A DNA stretch of 5,530 nucleotides from Catenibacterium mitsuoka_A (GCF_964259225.1 NZ_CAXVKN010000101.1), one strand, 5' to 3'; numbered from the stretch's first letter, positions 1 to 5,408 are shown. The notes: a model not told the origin generated them from the letters alone. Translations and numbers: made by a program.

Positions 1-27
1 TCTGTACAACCAACTTCCACTTATACT

Positions 28-46
28 CAAGCAAGCTTTGTGCCAG
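28..46 (-). promoter_or_regulatory. sigma-54 promoter core, repeat unit 1
   Basis: The minus strand reads CTGGCACAAAGCTTGCTTG. The GG (44-43) and GC (32-31) doublets are 12 bp apart, as sigma-54 requires (consensus TGGCACG-N4-TTGCW). The predicted transcription start is near base 19, running leftward out of the window. Confidence 0.6.
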
Positions 47-94
47 TTTATAGATCTTTACGCTTAATCTGTACAACCAACTTCCACTTATACT

Positions 95-113
95 CAAGCA
101 AGCTTTGTGCCGG
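95..113 (-). promoter_or_regulatory. sigma-54 promoter core, repeat unit 2
   Basis: The minus strand reads CCGGCACAAAGCTTGCTTG. The T before the GG of the -24 element is changed to C; the invariant GG and GC doublets and their spacing are intact. The predicted start is near base 86. Confidence 0.5.
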
Positions 114-161
114 TTTACAAATCTTTACGCTTAATCTGTATAACTAGCTTTCACTTATACT

Positions 162-180
162 CAAGCAAGCTTCATGCCAG
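162..180 (-). promoter_or_regulatory. sigma-54 promoter core, repeat unit 3
   Basis: The minus strand reads CTGGCATGAAGCTTGCTTG. The -24 element has TGGCATG instead of TGGCACG, which may weaken it; the GG and GC doublets are intact. The predicted start is near base 153. Confidence 0.5.
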
Positions 181-228
181 TTTATAGATCTTTACGCTTA
201 ATCTGTATAACTAGCTTCCACTTATATT

Positions 229-247
229 CAAGCAAGCTTCGTGCCAG
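229..247 (-). promoter_or_regulatory. sigma-54 promoter core, repeat unit 4
   Basis: The minus strand reads CTGGCACGAAGCTTGCTTG, a full match to the consensus TGGCACG-N4-TTGCW with correct spacing. The predicted start is near base 220. Confidence 0.62.
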
Positions 248-295
248 TTTATAGATCTTTACGCTTAATCTGTACAACTAGCTTCCACTTATACT

Positions 296-314
296 CAAGC
301 AAGCTTCGTGCCAG
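296..314 (-). promoter_or_regulatory. sigma-54 promoter core, repeat unit 5
   Basis: The core is identical to unit 4 and a full consensus match on the minus strand. The predicted start is near base 287. Confidence 0.62.
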
Positions 315-362
315 TTTATAGATCTTTACGCTTAATCTGTATAACTAACTTTCACTTTTAAA

Positions 363-381
363 CAAGCAAAAAGTGTGCCAA
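363..381 (-). promoter_or_regulatory. sigma-54 promoter core, diverged unit 6
   Basis: The minus strand reads TTGGCACACTTTTTGCTTG. This unit has lost most similarity to the other units over the 5-bp spacer and in parts of the flanks, yet TGGCAC, TTGCTTG and the 12-bp GG-to-GC distance are kept and in phase with the 67-bp period. That selective conservation is the best sequence evidence that the core has a function. The predicted start is near base 354. The element overlaps the regulator gene's hairpin terminator. Confidence 0.62.
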
Positions 382-394
382 TTAATAGCACACT
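368..394 (-). terminator. hairpin terminator of the LevR-type gene
   Basis: On the minus strand AGTGTGC (394-388) pairs with GCACACT (378-372) across a 9-nt loop, followed by a short run of Ts (371-368). The stop codon TAG (395-393) lies at the base of the stem. The 7-bp stem and short T-run make this only a moderate intrinsic terminator. It shares bases with the sigma-54 core at 363-381. Confidence 0.5.
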
Positions 395-3071
395 AATCAT
401 TAATAATATAGTTGTATATATATTCTATTTCTTCATCTGGAATCTCAACATTGTAGTATGTCTTAACTTCTTTCATTGAGATATTTACTTGGTCTATAAA
501 CTCTTGATGCTTTTCTTTAAAGTCTTGATCAGTAAAGTTTGAAATAGCTTGTCTTGTAACTAATCTTTCTACAAGACAACAGATATGAACATATAATCCA
601 AAGCATGTTCTATTCTTAAATCTCTTATGTAAGATATTCTGTAGATGATCAATTGCTTTCGCTACATGTTCTAGTAGTTTATCTGGATTTAATATAGTTA
701 AGTTATTCATGACATTAGATAATGTGAAATTACGTAAGATATTCTTTTCGAATATCTCCATCTGATCTTGAGTCATATACTTCCCAAAATATACTTCTAT
801 CGCATTCTGACCCTCATTAATAATCAATTCCTGTATACCTATATATTTCATAGATTCAATATTTGGATCAAGTGTTCCAATGACACAGACGACTTCATAA
901 TCATTCATTAACTGATCATAGACCTGTTTACGTATTAAAGCAGGATAATCATAAGTAATAATCTTTAGATTTGAATCTTCAGGTAAAGAATTGAATAAGA
1001 TTTCTTTGATCTTATTCGCTGTACCAATTCCTGATGCACAAGAACAAATCACAATAGGTTCTTTCTTTTTCTTAAGTTCTACATGCGTTTTATAGATGTT
1101 TTCCTTAAGAATAGAATCAATGACTTCAGTCACGGTTTTATTGAGTTTAATTCCCTGTCCTATTTCTAACGCACATTTAGTATTAATATTGTTTACTAAG
1201 GCAATATCTGCATTACTTGTATCTAATCCCTGATATATTTCTTCAAGAGAACCCATATCAACTAATAAATAAAGTTTTGAGATATTACCAACATGTGCAA
1301 TGTAATCATTAATCTTTCTTGTAATAGTTTGTACATCCACATCTAATGGCATATCAATCGCATCAAATATATAACTATTCAACATTCTATTGGCTGCTTC
1401 CGCAATAGAACTTGCAGTTGAATAACCATGTGCAATAATAACCGCAATTGTGAGGTCTTCACCAGAATGTGCAAAATACTTAATCATACAAATACAGATA
1501 ATGCATTCTACAAACTCATCAATATCCTGGTTCATATTATTCTTTAAGTAATGAGAAACTTCCTGTCCTATTTCATATTCACGATGAAATTCAAGTTTTA
1601 GATATTTCTTTAAATTTTTTACTTCATCATAATTCTCATTGATCCAGTTATTTGTGAGATATGTATTCTTAGAGAACTCTGAAACATATGTCGCAAGTGC
1701 AATCAACTCATTATGTGAAGTCCTAAAGCCATAATGTTCAGTGATATTATTAAATATCTTTTCTAGATAGTTTGTAAGATAATCAATTGAATCTGCACGA
1801 TTATCATTAAATATAAGCTTCTCAAAATATCTATCTACAGTATTCTGTGCATTTACTGCAAATGAATGGTCTCTTTTAATATTAATTAATGATTGATAAA
1901 AATCTTTAATGATCCCCTGATCTGATACAGGAAGAAGTGTGTTAAGAGACACAAGTTTATGCTTCTTCATAATCATAGAGGAAACATCTATACTATTTCT
2001 AATACTGTCAGGCAAATCATACGCATGTATTTCTAATGTATCTGAATTACTTTTATATAATGCACTCACACAGCTTGCCTGAATAGTATTAGTCAGTTCA
2101 CCAATATTACCTACAAATGTATGATTCAGTAACAACTCATAAACGTTAGATGAAATAAGAATTGTTTTGCCAACACGCTTCTCTTCGTTCTTCAAAAAGC
2201 TATACATAAGTTCTAGCTTTTCATTTTCTCCTCTTTGTGCAAGAGATGGAATTGTAAGAATAACTGGAATACGTCTGAGGAATGTTTTTAATAATGCTTT
2301 TTGTGGTACTTCTGTTGTCGCAAATATAATTCTACATTTAGATTTATACCACTTATTATTATCACCTACTAAGTGATAGATTCCCTGATCCATATAAAGG
2401 AATAATTTTTCCTGACATTCAGCATTTAAACAATGCACTTCGTCTAAGAATAATACTCCACCATCCGCAAAATGTAATAAACCTAAGTTATCACTATCTG
2501 CACCTGTAAAAGCACCTTTTTTATAGCCAAACAGATTTGCTGTGAGTAGCTCTGGGTTATTGGCATACTCTGAACAGTTCACCTGTACAAAATTCTTAGA
2601 TGCATCAATTAAGCCTGTGTCTACACAATATTCATACGTAAGTTTAGCCATAAATGATTTACCCGTACCAGTTGGTCCATAAAACAACATAGGTAATCCT
2701 ACTGGTGGGTAAGATACTGTTGCCTTAATCTTCTCTACAATCTGATACATGCTTTCATTAGACCCAATAAGCTTTTCAAAGTTCTTTAATTCTGTCTGAT
2801 TGTTTAATTCAGCTTCCAATTCATCTAATGATTTGTATTCATCTGATGAGAGCTTCTTCTTATACTTACTTTCAAGAGAACCTCTTGAAAGATATAAAAC
2901 AGGGCTTGTTTTGATTTTAATAAGCTTCTTGTCATTAAATAGTTCATTTAATAATCTCGTCACTTGATTTCTACTTAGTTTTAATTCTTTTGATAATTGG
3001 ATGGATTGACATTCTTCATATGAATTTTGATCCATTCTTCCATTAATCAACAACATTATTTTGTCTTCCAA
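393..3071 (-). CDS. levR: LevR/ManR-type sigma-54-dependent PTS-domain transcriptional activator
   Basis: 892 residues from a TTG start, close to the roughly 940 usual for LevR. Domains in order: winged HTH (about 1-60, recognition region about 25-50); AAA+ ATPase (about 100-350) with Walker A GPTGTGKS (132-139), intact GAFTGA sigma-54 contact loop (186-191), Walker B VLFLDE (206-211) and paired arginines (266-267); PRD1 (about 395-515); EIIA-Man-like domain (about 540-660) with phosphorylatable-type His548 in VIIAHGYSTASS and the LLVDMGSL motif; EIIB-like domain (about 670-770) with Cys678 in CASGIGTA; PRD2 (about 785-892) with His829. Family knowledge: such cytoplasmic activators use ATP to open sigma-54 promoters, and phosphorylation by HPr and EIIB tunes them to sugar transport. 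All ATPase and GAFTGA residues are present, so it should be active. The TTG start is chosen because GAGGTGAT lies just upstream and because the protein then begins like LevR; longer starts at ATG 3092 and ATG 3161 have no ribosome binding site. It is divergent from rpoN. The sugar is unknown; the symbol is by family. Confidence 0.93.
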   Translation of the reverse strand: MEDKIMLLINGRMDQNSYEECQSIQLSKELKLSRNQVTRLLNELFNDKKLIKIKTSPVLYLSRGSLESKYKKKLSSDEYKSLDELEAELNNQTELKNFEKLIGSNESMYQIVEKIKATVSYPPVGLPMLFYGPTGTGKSFMAKLTYEYCVDTGLIDASKNFVQVNCSEYANNPELLTANLFGYKKGAFTGADSDNLGLLHFADGGVLFLDEVHCLNAECQEKLFLYMDQGIYHLVGDNNKWYKSKCRIIFATTEVPQKALLKTFLRRIPVILTIPSLAQRGENEKLELMYSFLKNEEKRVGKTILISSNVYELLLNHTFVGNIGELTNTIQASCVSALYKSNSDTLEIHAYDLPDSIRNSIDVSSMIMKKHKLVSLNTLLPVSDQGIIKDFYQSLINIKRDHSFAVNAQNTVDRYFEKLIFNDNRADSIDYLTNYLEKIFNNITEHYGFRTSHNELIALATYVSEFSKNTYLTNNWINENYDEVKNLKKYLKLEFHREYEIGQEVSHYLKNNMNQDIDEFVECIICICMIKYFAHSGEDLTIAVIIAHGYSTASSIAEAANRMLNSYIFDAIDMPLDVDVQTITRKINDYIAHVGNISKLYLLVDMGSLEEIYQGLDTSNADIALVNNINTKCALEIGQGIKLNKTVTEVIDSILKENIYKTHVELKKKKEPIVICSCASGIGTANKIKEILFNSLPEDSNLKIITYDYPALIRKQVYDQLMNDYEVVCVIGTLDPNIESMKYIGIQELIINEGQNAIEVYFGKYMTQDQMEIFEKNILRNFTLSNVMNNLTILNPDKLLEHVAKAIDHLQNILHKRFKNRTCFGLYVHICCLVERLVTRQAISNFTDQDFKEKHQEFIDQVNISMKEVKTYYNVEIPDEEIEYIYNYIIND

Positions 3072-3075
3072 TGAA

Positions 3076-3083
3076 ATCACCTC
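3076..3083 (-). promoter_or_regulatory. ribosome binding site that sets a TTG start for the LevR-type gene
   Basis: The minus strand reads GAGGTGAT, eight bases complementary to the Firmicutes 16S rRNA 3' end (AAGGAGGTGATC). TTG at 3071-3069 follows at normal distance (8 nt after the GAGG). Neither upstream in-frame ATG (3092 or 3161) has a purine-rich site before it. Confidence 0.7.
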
Positions 3084-3090
3084 ATCATTC

Positions 3091-3119
3091 ATGATAAAAC
3101 AAATAAAACTTGTGCGCAA
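3091..3119 (-). promoter_or_regulatory. possible sigma-A promoter of the LevR-type gene
   Basis: On the minus strand TTGCGC (3119-3114, 3 of 6 matches to the -35 consensus) and TATCAT (3096-3091, 5 of 6 to the -10) are separated by 17 bp. The start would fall near 3084, giving a leader barely longer than the ribosome binding site. The -35 lies inside the 13-bp dyad at 3110-3122. Confidence 0.3.
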
Positions 3120-3122
3120 CAA
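3110..3122. promoter_or_regulatory. candidate activator/operator dyad in the divergent intergenic region
   Basis: TTGT-GCGCA-ACAA is an inverted repeat with 4-bp arms. It sits about 70-82 bp upstream of the predicted sigma-54 start of rpoN (3192), within or near the range where sigma-54 activators bind, and it covers the possible -35 of the regulator gene. Binding there could activate rpoN and repress the regulator. The arms are short, so this is a suggestion only. Confidence 0.25.
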
Positions 3123-3164
3123 TAGTGATTCGTTATACTTTTCTAATAAATATTTATACATTAA

Positions 3165-3182
3165 TTGGCACGAATTTTGCTA
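3165..3182 (+). promoter_or_regulatory. sigma-54 promoter of rpoN
   Basis: The sequence TTGGCACGAATTTTGCTA is a full match to TGGCACG-N4-TTGCW, with GG (3167-3168) and GC (3179-3180) 12 bp apart. The predicted start at about 3192 gives a 16-nt leader that just includes the GAGGAG ribosome binding site of rpoN. A TATAAT at 3183-3188 overlaps it and could be a sigma-A -10, but there is no good -35 at 16-18 bp, and its start (about 3195) would cut into the ribosome binding site. Confidence 0.75.
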
Positions 3183-3193
3183 TATAATATAGT

Positions 3194-3199
3194 GAGGAG
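3194..3199 (+). promoter_or_regulatory. ribosome binding site of rpoN, decides the start
   Basis: GAGGAG ends 8 nt before ATG 3208. The other in-frame candidates, GTG 3199 and ATG 3202, overlap this site or lie too close to it, so 3208 is preferred. Confidence 0.8.
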
Positions 3200-3207
3200 T
3201 GATGAAT

Positions 3208-4431
3208 ATGAAACAAAAAATGCAATATATTCAAACATTGAAACAAACATTAAAATTAAATCAAAAACTATTAAAATCATTAGATTTCTTGACTGACAAC
3301 ATTGATGATATCAATAAAGTTGTTCAACAAGTATTAGAAACAAATCCTTTTTTAGAACTAAAATCACCTAAAAACTATGATACTCAGCAATTTATTGAAA
3401 GTATTTCTAATAAACGTTCTTTAAAAGATGATCTCTATTTACAATTAAGTGCATGTACTCGTCCATATAATGAAGATTTGATGGATTATTTGATTGAATC
3501 ATTAGACGATAGTGGGTTCTTATCCTACCCTATTGATCAATATCTCACTGATTTAGATATAGATAGAGAAATGCTAGATGCTCATTTAGATATATTACGT
3601 TCTTTTGAACCAAATGGTGTTGGAGCAGCTGATGCGATTGATTCAATCATCATTCAATTAAAAAATAATAATAAAACAAAAAGTTATACACTATTTAGAG
3701 ATTATCAGGATGTTATCTTAACTCAGAACTATTCACTTATTAAACAGAAAACAGGATTAAAAAAAGAAGAGATAGACCATTTATTTTATGAAATACGTTC
3801 TTGTAACCCATTCCCATGTAATATGTATAGTTCATCCCAGGATGATTATATCTCCCCAGATATTTTAATAGAGGTAGAAGATTCTAATATTATGATTACT
3901 CCTATCAATCAACCTGAACTCATCGTAAATGATCTTCTTTATGAGAAGGTAAAGAATGATGAAAATATGAAATCTTATTTTAATGAGGCACATTTCTTAA
4001 TTGAAAATCTCACAAAGAGAAATCAAACAGTATTATTTGTTGCAAATGCTTTAGTTGATATCCAGAGTGGTTATTTCTTATATGATGATGAGTTATATCC
4101 ATGTACTTTATCACAACTTGCAAGTGAAACAGGATTCCATGAATCTACTATTTCACGTACATTAAATAATAAGTACTACAGCTTTAATGGTGAGGTTTAT
4201 CCTCTTAAACAACTTCTTGTTTCTCAAACTGCTTCAGGAGATAGTAGTGATTCTATTAAAAAGGCTATTGTTGAATTAGTTGATAGTGAAGATAAAGAAC
4301 ACCCACTTTCGGATAATCAAATTCTAAAGAAACTAGAAGAATTAGAACTACATTGTTCACGTCGTGTTATTGTCAAGTATAGACAACAATTGAATATTCC
4401 TTCGTCTACAAAACGTAAGGTTCTTAAATAA
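3208..4431 (+). CDS. rpoN: RNA polymerase sigma-54 factor
   Basis: 407 residues, slightly shorter than the usual 430-480 (Bacillus SigL is about 436). Sigma-54 directs RNA polymerase to -24/-12 promoters and cannot open them without an AAA+ activator. Visible parts: region I (about 1-50), with LKLNQKLL and ending in ETNPFLEL, which contacts the activator; core-binding domain (about 70-245) with LIESLDDSGFL and SFEPNGVGAAD; ELH/HTH region with LSQLASETGFHESTISRTLN (300-319) followed by NKYYSFNGEVYPLKQLL, which reads the -12 element; C-terminal RpoN box SRRVIVKYRQ (384-393; canonical ARRTVAKYRE), which reads the -24 element. There is almost no acidic region II, which explains the short length. 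Start chosen at ATG 3208. The adjacent divergent LevR-type gene is a sigma-54 activator, and rpoN itself lies behind a sigma-54 promoter, so positive autoregulation is likely. It ends before a bidirectional terminator. Also called sigL in Firmicutes. Confidence 0.97.
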   Translation: MKQKMQYIQTLKQTLKLNQKLLKSLDFLTDNIDDINKVVQQVLETNPFLELKSPKNYDTQQFIESISNKRSLKDDLYLQLSACTRPYNEDLMDYLIESLDDSGFLSYPIDQYLTDLDIDREMLDAHLDILRSFEPNGVGAADAIDSIIIQLKNNNKTKSYTLFRDYQDVILTQNYSLIKQKTGLKKEEIDHLFYEIRSCNPFPCNMYSSSQDDYISPDILIEVEDSNIMITPINQPELIVNDLLYEKVKNDENMKSYFNEAHFLIENLTKRNQTVLFVANALVDIQSGYFLYDDELYPCTLSQLASETGFHESTISRTLNNKYYSFNGEVYPLKQLLVSQTASGDSSDSIKKAIVELVDSEDKEHPLSDNQILKKLEELELHCSRRVIVKYRQQLNIPSSTKRKVLK

Positions 4432-4504
4432 GACTGTGACTTGTACTTAGCCTTTTCACATAAAGAGTAACTAAATAGACTTGGGGTTAACTCAAGATTT
4501 AAAA

Positions 4505-4529
4505 TGCCAGGGGTTTAGAACTCCTGGCA
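4505..4529. terminator. bidirectional intrinsic terminator between rpoN and the small membrane protein gene
   Basis: TGCCAGGGG (4505-4513) pairs with CTCCTGGCA (4521-4529), nine pairs with one G-U and a 7-nt loop. The plus side is followed by a T-rich stretch (about 4534-4538) and the minus side by TTTT (4504-4501), so it suits both convergent genes. A weaker hairpin, CTTGGG/CTCAAG (4480-4496), lies just before it. Confidence 0.8.
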
Positions 4530-4571
4530 GTAATTTTAGGCTGTAAACTTTTTAGGGGCAGTTTTCTGTCA

Positions 4572-4805
4572 TTATTTTTTTCCATTTCCTACTTCTCTCA
4601 ATTTTCTGAATGCCCAGAAAATTCTTATAAATACTATGATTAATAGAACAAGTTCTGCACCGACAAGAAATTTGTAAGTAGCACCAGACATATAAGAAGC
4701 ACTCTCTGTTAATAAATGATGAAGAAACAAAATTATATATGCTGCGAGTGCTACCATACACGCAAAAGACAAAAAGTGATAAATTTTCTCTGACTTATTC
4801 TTCAT
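4572..4805 (-). CDS. small two-helix membrane protein, function unknown
   Basis: 77 residues. It begins with a short basic stretch (MKNKSEKIYH), then one transmembrane helix at about residues 8-31 (FLSFACMVALAAYIILFLHH) and a second at about 44-66 (YKFLVGAELVLLIIVFIRIF), with a basic tail ending NGKK. Basic residues at both ends and a short loop between the helices suggest a hairpin with both ends in the cytoplasm. I do not recognise the family. The start ATG 4805 is chosen because AAAGGAGG lies 8 nt upstream; an in-frame ATG at 4859 would add 18 residues with no binding site. It converges on rpoN across a shared terminator and has its own upstream promoter, so it is probably a single-gene unit with no clear link to the sigma-54 module. 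The good ribosome binding site and protein-like composition argue that it is real. Confidence 0.8.
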   Translation of the reverse strand: MKNKSEKIYHFLSFACMVALAAYIILFLHHLLTESASYMSGATYKFLVGAELVLLIIVFIRIFWAFRKLREVGNGKK

Positions 4806-4813
4806 AAAATTTC

Positions 4814-4821
4814 CCTCCTTT
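4814..4821 (-). promoter_or_regulatory. ribosome binding site of the small membrane protein gene
   Basis: The minus strand reads AAAGGAGG, a near-perfect Shine-Dalgarno sequence 8 nt before ATG 4805. It decides against the longer ATG 4859 start. Confidence 0.85.
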
Positions 4822-4884
4822 AAGATTATATGAATAGGCTGTTTTTTTTGAATAATCATCTGCTTTTAAAAGATTTCTCTGTTC

Positions 4885-4898
4885 AAATGATATCATTT
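4885..4898. repeat. 14-bp perfect palindrome, candidate operator
   Basis: AAATGATATCATTT is a perfect inverted repeat. It lies 11-24 bp downstream of the predicted start (about 4909) of the small membrane protein transcript, a typical place for a repressor site. No regulator for it is visible in the window. Confidence 0.4.
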
Positions 4899-4915
4899 AT
4901 ATTTTCTATGAGAAA

Positions 4916-4944
4916 ATTTTATCAAAGAGTATTTATCTTTTCAA
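4916..4944 (-). promoter_or_regulatory. sigma-A promoter for the small membrane protein gene
   Basis: On the minus strand TTGAAA (4944-4939, 5 of 6) and TAAAAT (4921-4916, 5 of 6) are exactly 17 bp apart. The start near 4909 gives a leader of about 104 nt. A second possible promoter, TTCAAA (4852-4847) with TATAAT (4830-4825) and a 16-bp gap, would start inside the ribosome binding site and is less likely. Confidence 0.55.
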
Positions 4945-5217
4945 CATTTTGCTATATTTTATTGAAAATTAGCAGTGGAAAGGCATGCCACTAACATTAT
5001 GGGGTTGATCTCTTTGCCAATACAATTTTCCAGAATAATAAACTACCATTTAAATACCCATAATCTGCAGGCGACGATTTAAGAGAAATGTAGAGCAGAA
5101 ATATTCAGGATATATACTATCTGTTATGAAATGACGATTGTCAAGCGGAAATATCATATTTCTTTGGGTATTTCTTTAATTTTTCGTTTTATTTTGTTTT
5201 TTTAAATCAAGGACATA
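4945..5217. other. intergenic region, no supported gene
   Basis: No open reading frame here has both a start and a ribosome binding site. Visible structure: AGTGG/CCACT hairpin around the palindrome GGCATGCC near 4975-4992; ATTATGGG (4996-5003) complementary to CCCATAAT (5057-5064) with a 53-nt loop; GACGATT twice (near 5073 and 5132), each followed by a related GCAGAAATAT or GCGGAAATAT; and a T-rich stretch (about 5160-5205). A 27-codon frame from ATG 4999 has no ribosome binding site. The mix may be an old mobile-element remnant or a non-coding RNA region; I cannot assign it. Confidence 0.4.
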
Positions 5218-5408
5218 GGACAGGAAACTTCTATACAGATTTATCGGCGGTTGGCCACTCTGTTATGCGTGGATTGGTTACCTCAGGTCAATGGTTTCGC
5301 CGCAAGTTTCTTTGTCTGTCTTCGTGAATCAAATCTTTGGAATAAGAAGTGTCTACATAGATAGTTCTTGAATAACTTTAACCATCTTCTTATAGAGATT
5401 TCCTGTCC
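5218..5408. other. structured 191-bp element: candidate non-coding RNA or terminal-inverted-repeat element
   Basis: The ends are a long imperfect inverted repeat: GGACAGGAAA (5218-5227) matches TTTCCTGTCC (5399-5408), then after one mismatch TTCTATA (5229-5235) matches TATAGAG (5391-5397) with one G-T, giving 17 pairs over 18 positions. Inside are CGGCG (5245-5249)/CGCCG (5298-5302), CCAC (5255-5258)/GTGG (5269-5272), ATAAGAAG (5342-5349)/CTTCTTAT (5386-5393) and AGTT/AACT (5363-5377). The core at about 5245-5305 is clearly richer in GC than its surroundings, as structured RNAs in AT-rich genomes tend to be. A T-run follows on the plus side (about 5421-5429), which favours a plus-strand RNA. 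I found none of the conserved motifs I know for 6S RNA, tmRNA, RNase P, T-box or common riboswitches. A small non-autonomous mobile element is the main alternative; no clear target duplication is seen. Confidence 0.4.

Larger units (their letters stand above)
1..388. repeat. 67-bp tandem repeat array, five full units plus a diverged sixth
   Basis: Full units start at 1, 68, 135, 202 and 269, each exactly 67 bp with no indels. A sixth unit starts at 336. Its first 22 bases differ from the others only at positions that already vary among them; homology then becomes patchy and fades near 388, at the 3' end of the regulator gene. Among units 1-5 I count ten variable positions (7, 11, 13, 17, 26, 39, 40, 45, 51, 53 of the unit), and all are transitions. 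Each unit contains AAGCTT and most contain AGATCT. The most informative content is a sigma-54 promoter core on the minus strand at unit positions 28-46, listed separately for each unit. This is not a CRISPR array, because conservation runs through the whole period with no unique spacers. The array begins at base 1, so it probably continues to the left. Confidence 0.97.

Noticed and set aside
1..335. The repeat array as a CRISPR array.
   Set aside because: Similarity is continuous over the full 67-bp period; there are no unique spacers and no cas genes.
1..335. Open stretches of about 47 codons on the minus strand that cross from one repeat unit to the next.
   Set aside because: They have no ATG and no clear ribosome binding site. 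They arise because 67 is not a multiple of three, so the frame changes at each unit and a stop follows.
2167..2376. A 69-codon plus-strand frame inside the LevR-type gene.
   Set aside because: It lies opposite the strongly conserved AAA+ domain, has no ribosome binding site and looks like a shadow of the real gene.
3183..3188. TATAAT as the main sigma-A promoter of rpoN.
   Set aside because: There is no good -35 at normal spacing, and the implied start would remove part of the ribosome binding site. It is kept only as a possible basal promoter.
4552..4761. A 69-codon minus-strand frame overlapping the small membrane protein gene.
   Set aside because: It is another frame of the same strand without its own ribosome binding site; the overlapping frame has a near-perfect one and two clear membrane helices.
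4999..5082. A 27-codon plus-strand frame starting at ATG 4999.
   Set aside because: There is no ribosome binding site within range of the ATG, and the peptide has no recognisable features.
5253..5268. A sigma-54-like site (TTGGCCAC...ATGC) on the plus strand.
   Set aside because: The GG and GC doublets are 14 bp apart rather than the required 12.
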